From Ceraceosorus guamensis (taxonomy: Eukaryota > Basidiomycota > Exobasidiomycetes > Ceraceosorales > Ceraceosoraceae): 64,000 nt of DNA. The notes beneath the pieces were generated by a model, which saw nothing but the letters and a program-made list of their open reading frames with translations, searched no databases and had not been told where the DNA came from. How positions within the stretch are numbered: position 1 is the stretch's first letter; the number at the start of each line of letters is the position of its first letter. Shown here piece after piece: positions 59,035 through 64,000 of this stretch. The stretch covers positions 124,001 to 188,000 of the forward strand of contig NW_020290020.1 of the NCBI RefSeq assembly GCF_003144195.1, written 5' to 3'. Position numbers and translations under genes: made by a program.

Positions 59035-62000
59035 TCAGAGGTGATTCGCTGAGGTGGGAGCGGCAGCAAGTGGGGCGCCTTGAGCAGACGATGGGCAAGT
59101 CTCGTTCAGGGAGTCGGGAGGAGGGCACCACGCGTCAGGTACGAGCAAGAAGGAGGAGCTCATGAAGGTGAGGAAACGTTGCCGATAGAGCGCTGGCGTG
59201 ATGACCGTTGGCGTGGCCTTGGAAACACCAAGCGCTGATGCCTCTTTCAGCCAGGTCTCGGCCTGAATAAATATGATAGATGAGGACAAGATCTTTGCGG
59301 TATGCGAGCCGAGCACAGGCATGCTACTCACTTTCTTGTCCCAGGTGTACGTGCGCACGTAGTCAATGATCCCGCATACGAACTCTTTGCGCTCCTTGTC
59401 GAGACCTACTACCAAGCTGTAGTCCATAACGTTTTGGCTTTCAAGCCATAGACTATCATTTCGTAGTGCCTGCAGTAGTAGACTCTTGCTATCTTCGCGC
59501 ACAAAGAGGGGAGACTTGTTGGCCATCTCTACAAGATTCTCGTCGAGCAAGACCTCATCAGCTCGGCCCGTCTCGCGGATGTGTCTATTCCGGAGCGAGC
59601 CCTTGAGGTCAAATATCTTCGTGAGTTGACGACCATAAAATAGGTTCTCTATGACCAGGCAGTCCAGCTTGATGGACTTTCCGGTTTGGGTGTTGCGAAT
59701 GGATATGCGGAAGCAGCCAAAAATCTTGCCCAGCGTTGTGGGCCGTCCGCCAAAGATCGCATCGGCCATGTATTGGCAATAACCGGTAGCGCCGCTCAAG
59801 AATGCTTCCATCTCGGCACGGGAGATTTCCTTAATCACAAAGCGATCGTCCTGATCAAAACGCGCGGTGGTCAGCTTCGATCCGCCCTTTCGGTGGAGAC
59901 GGTGTGCTCACTTTGGTCTTTAAGAATGCTGCTCCACTCTTGCCACCAGAGCTGTCCCATTTGACACATCGACTCAAACTTTGGATGAAGCTGAGCTCGC
60001 AGTCGCATGCCTTGCGCAGAGCATCGAATTGCTCGGCGAACAGTGTGCGAATGTGAAACTTGCAGCCACCGCTGTTGAATTCAAACCTTAAGTGGATGCC
60101 TTCCGGCTCGCGCAGCTGTAGCTCGAGACCTCGATCAGCAGCTCGAATCTTCTCGCAGTCGAGGCCGCCTTCACCATCAAAGGGCTCGATCGCACTTCTT
60201 GATGGGAATCCAGCATGTGAAGCGCGAAGCGTTCGCAGACGATGCTGATACGTGGAGGAGCTTAATGTAAACTAGAACCAACCAGCAGGCTGTTAGTAAT
60301 TTTGGACATGATCATGTTCCCCCGCCGTATGCCACTCACTGCAATAAGCGACGAGGGCTCATCCTCTCGCAGGACTACACCGCTGTCGGCAAAGAAATGT
60401 TCAGAAGATGCAATCGGATAGTCTAGCAAAGGTAAAGCCCGTCCCTTGCCCCAAAGTGATGACAAGGTCTTCAGCAGGGAGCCCGTCGCGCCGCGCTCGT
60501 CTGTGGCATCGGCCATCAAGCTTTGGCGCCAAGAGCGACCAAGGGTCATTGCAGCACTTGCCGGAGGGTCTGGGCTAGGTGAAGGGAGCGCGAGTGGCGT
60601 GTTCGTTCCGTGAGACCCCGGCGCGCTTACAGGGATTGCACAAATAGGCGCGACCGCCTCGAGGGGCGAAGGCGGGCAGACAGTCGGAGGACCACTTTGA
60701 GATGTGAGGGTGAGATCGGGCGCCGCAATCTGCGGAGTGATGGTGCCATTGGAGGTGTCCTTGCGCACACTTGCCCGCCGCAATCGTGATCGTTCAGCAT
60801 CGGAGTCGTCTTCGTCCTCAGCTTCGCCACCCGATGCATTGGCGTCTGTACCTTGCTCGGTTGGCCCCGTTGCCGAAACTTCATCTTCGTCACTGCTGTC
60901 GTCGTCTTGAACTGCTTCTAGCACGTTAGAGAACACCTCCACGCGAGCGTGTGTGGCAGCGACTGGCTGTGCTCTACGGGCTCGAATAGCGAGGACCCGT
61001 TGTTGACGCTCGCGTTCTCGCTCTGCCTCGCGATTGATCTTGTCAAAATGACGAGCGATGGTTGAGACACGCGACCTAGGTCCGTTAGCAGGCGTCTCGC
61101 GGCGCAGGACCGGAGATGCAAGGGGCCGGCGAGTGCTACTGTTAGCAGGAGCGGGAGCAGCAGCACCTGCTTGGCGTATCCTGCCACTCGAGCCCTTGCG
61201 CTGGAGGATTGTTCGTGTGACCTTGCCATCTCTGACGTCATCAGTTTCGCTCTCCGATCGCACCGGAATTTTTGAGGCTGGAAGACGTTTTACCACTGTG
61301 CTGGTGTCTGATTCTGGCTCGCTCACTTTCGGCGGCCTATAGCTACTCGGCGGACCACGTCGAGCCACAAAACGACGACTTGAAGGCACTGTGGGGCTAT
61401 GAGACGGAGAGGGCGCGCTTGTTGTTTTGGAAGGTCCACTGAGTGTCGAGAGAAGGTGGCCGCGATCTGCACTTTGGGCGATCATCCTATCTTTCCGAGA
61501 AGTAGTAGTGCTGGTGGGTCTGACAGATGTCTCATTATCTGACAGCACCCTCTCCGGACTGCGCGGTCCAGAGGGCGACACTTCGCATTGCTGATGCGTA
61601 CCCGCTGTCGTATCGTCCGTCTTGCCCCTTCGTAGAATAGGCCTTCTTGCTGACGCGTCGGACTGGCTGCCGAGCGTCGATTCAATACGTGGACGCGGAG
61701 CTTCCAAGCGACGCACGAATTTTCGGACAGCACCGCCATCAGGTTCTGCCTCTGTGCAAGAGCTCTCTTCAGCGGTCCGTTCCTGGAGTCGACGCCGGCG
61801 CCAAGTCGCAGGCGAGCTCAAATTTGTGATCGTCGTCGTCTCTGGATTTGCAGTAGTCGCCTTTCGATATGGGTCATCACCACTCGTAGAGATGCGATCG
61901 TCTGCCGACAAGGCATCTGAGGGCGTAAGCCTATCCGAGGATAAGGCGCTCGATGAGGTGATAGAGCTGGGAGGCGCCGATGTATGGCCTATCGGCAGAG

Positions 62001-64000
62001 CGGCGGTCAAAGGAGCAGGTGTCTTCGTACTTTCTGGGGTCGCGGCAGGTGACCCCTTTTGCTGCGGCGGCAATCCTTCGATTTCCGAGTCCCGGCCGCT
62101 TCCAATGTTAGACTCGTCAGCCTCCGCAGCAGGAGGCAGTGGCGTAATTCCATCCGCGCCACCTGCTACGGGCTCTCGCTCGGCGAACATACGCGAAAGG
62201 CCAGAGGTCGTCAAACGCCTAGCATCTCGCTCCGCCGCAAGATTCTCGCGTTCAAATCGTTCAAATTCGCGATCCCAACGAACGACCACCTCCTGCAGAC
62301 GCCGCCGCACAATACTGAGACCCAAGACGTCCGTAGGCTGGGTCTCGGCGCACGCGCGCGCCAGAGCTAGCGTGAGCTCTCCAGCGTCGCGATCTGCTTG
62401 CGTGCTCATCTGGTCAAGAAGCAGAGCGCTGGCAGAAACGGCAGCCTGGTCACGGCAAAGGCCTGCCTCGTATCTCAGAGCAAGAATGCGAGCTCCGACA
62501 CTTTCAAAGTAGGCCGCCGTTCGACAAGCGAGGGTCGATGCTTCCTCACTCTTCAAGCGGCCTTCGACATCAGGCCGCGAGAGCAGGTGCAAAGGTGGGA
62601 GGGAAACGTCGCGGACTTCGACCGGGTCAGTGTGAAAGCGCACGGCGAGGTTTTGCAGGGCAAAGAATTGAACGTGGTCGTCGAAGAAGTCGTGTCCGCA
62701 CGTCGCCTGCTTGCTATTCGGGCCAGCACTGCAGTGTAGCTCGAGATACTTGGAAAAAGATAGGCAAAGTGTGTCTGATGACACTTGCGCCACTGGCGAA
62801 GCTTGCTCGCACCGTTTGCAGTAAGACCACATCAGCACTTTGCTCTCCTGTCCCGGGATTGGGCAGACGAAACGCTCCAGGACCACCAGAACACGCCTTT
62901 CGTTGTGCACCCAGACATTGAAGTGCGCGAGACGTGGTCGCCCGCATCCTTTGGCAGGGCACGTTGATCCGCTCTCGGCGACCATACGCTCGAGTCTGCT
63001 GCCCAACGTGTCGTCGCCTTTGCTGTACAGCTCGACGGCTTTGAGGGCGGGACCTTCACATGGACGCTGAGTCGTGGACGACATTGAAGAGGCAAGGAAC
63101 ACGAGGTGTCGCGTTGATGACAGCAAGGACGACGGCTGCTGCTGCTTTGCATAGAGCGCGCCCCACGCCATTTCTGCCGCATCACGCTGGAACACGGCAA
63201 GGCGATAGGCTGTCTCCTCCGTCAGGTACGAAGGTTGAGGGAGGACCTCTGCAAGGCCTGCCACTTGTACCTTCGAGGTGAGTGCATCGGCCATCCGGGG
63301 CAAGGAAGACTGTCCCCATGCGCGCGCATCGGTTGGTGTCTGTACATTCGCAGCCTTCTGATCGTTCTCGGTCGTTTGTGCAAACTCATCCAGGAGGCTG
63401 TCTACCTCTCGGGTCGGAAGCTCATCTGCCTGAAGCCCTTCTGACGCCAACCTAGGTCGAGGAGTGCCCAGTGTATCACTACTGCCAGATGCCGCCACTT
63501 CGGCGTAGGACTTAGATGCCTTGCGTGGGGTGCCAGCACTGGCTCGGGGCTCAGTAGCAGAAATGCGAGCCGCCTTTTCGTCCGCTATGAGACTTCTATC
63601 CGCGTTTTCTTGGCGCTCATGTAGTAGCTTCTGCAGGCGCTCATGGGCCTGCTTCAGCTTGACGAGAGGATACGGAGGCGGAACGTGCAGGAAAGCACTT
63701 GCGCTCCCCAAGTGATGTTCGTACGGACGCATCAGCTTGCGAATGCGTTTGTCGGCGGGCTCCGATTGATTCGCGTGTCCCATCTTCTTGGCATCCTCAT
63801 CGTCGTTCCCTGCATCTAGGATGGTGGTTCCTTCGTCGCGTGCCAGACAATCTTCGAGCCTAAGGTTGTGGGCTACGAAGATGCAGGAGTCTAAGACGGA
63901 CTTGACGCGACCAAGAAGTGACATGCTTCCTCCTCTGAGCACGATTGTGGCCACTGAGCCCCCTTGCCCTTGGGTATACGATTGCGAGGCGCCACTGACA
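59035..64000 (-). CDS. fab1: FAB1/PIKfyve phosphatidylinositol-3-phosphate 5-kinase, N-terminal part outside window
   Basis: Lipid kinase making PI(3,5)P2 on vacuoles and endosomes. Four visible exons (beyond the edge to 60340, 60271-59912, 59850-59332, 59262-59035) cover about 1590 residues in phase. They begin in the chaperonin-like CCT domain: ATIVLRGGSMSLLGRVKSVL and VAHNLRLEDCLARDEG. The cysteine-rich region follows: CPAKGCGRPRLAHFNVWVHN, MWSYCKRCEQASP, LSFSKYLELHCSAG and CGHDFFDDHVQFFALQNLAV. After a ~700-residue Ser/Arg-rich linker comes the PIPK domain: IHLRFEFNSGGCKFHIRTLF, FVIKEISRAEMEAF, FDLKGSLRNRH, QNVMDYSLVVGLD and the catalytic GIIDYVRTYTWDKK. The FYVE domain and start lie outside the window. 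Confidence 0.95.

Overview
The window is nuclear DNA of a filamentous or dimorphic fungus, almost certainly a basidiomycete and most likely a smut relative (Ustilaginomycotina, Exobasidiomycetes type). The evidence is intron-rich genes with short GTGAGT...AG introns of about 50-110 bp, very small exons, long serine/alanine-rich disordered protein tails, and a fungal gene set (TPS3/TSL1-like, YPK1, FAB1, EMC1, ZRG17-like, Cps1/GT2-like). The lineage is inference. I found no transposon, tRNA, rRNA or CRISPR array.

Layout, left to right: ZRG17-like zinc transporter (-, cut by the left edge); DCAF4-like WD40 protein (-); ARMT1/DUF89 phosphatase (-); trehalose-synthase regulatory subunit (-); a 16-exon gene (-) joining a secreted ConA/GH16-like domain to an acyltransferase-3 membrane domain; a long gene-poor stretch; a CxxCxGxG zinc-finger protein (+); histone H2A.Z (-); a membrane family-2 glycosyltransferase (-); a second acyltransferase-3 gene (+) with no active-site His and a frame break; an omega-type glutathione transferase (-); the AGC kinase YPK1 (-); a secreted type-B carboxylesterase (+); a 7-TM protein with a long tail (+); EMC1 (-); TIM22 and TFB5 (-, only 30 bp apart); FAB1/PIKfyve (-, cut by the right edge).

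I built most gene models by hand from splice-site phase. For ARMT1, the fusion gene, H2A.Z, GST, YPK1, the esterase, EMC1, TIM22, TFB5, the zinc-finger gene and the DCAF4-like gene, every junction keeps frame and the exon lengths sum to whole codons. Two genes do not close: one junction in the GT2 gene and one in the second acyltransferase.

Most genes are housekeeping and unrelated to one another. The part that might work together is 16.4-35.4 kb, with two membrane O-acyltransferases, a ConA-like wall-binding domain and a polysaccharide-type GT2. These could serve cell-surface glycan synthesis and acylation, but unrelated genes lie between them. The long gene-poor intervals (20.7-24.1, 31.4-33.8, 39.9-42.7 and 45.1-49.0 kb) are rich in short degenerate words (ACTCACG, ATTCTTG/TTGATTC, TGCATGCA, CTATATAG) that I cannot assign.
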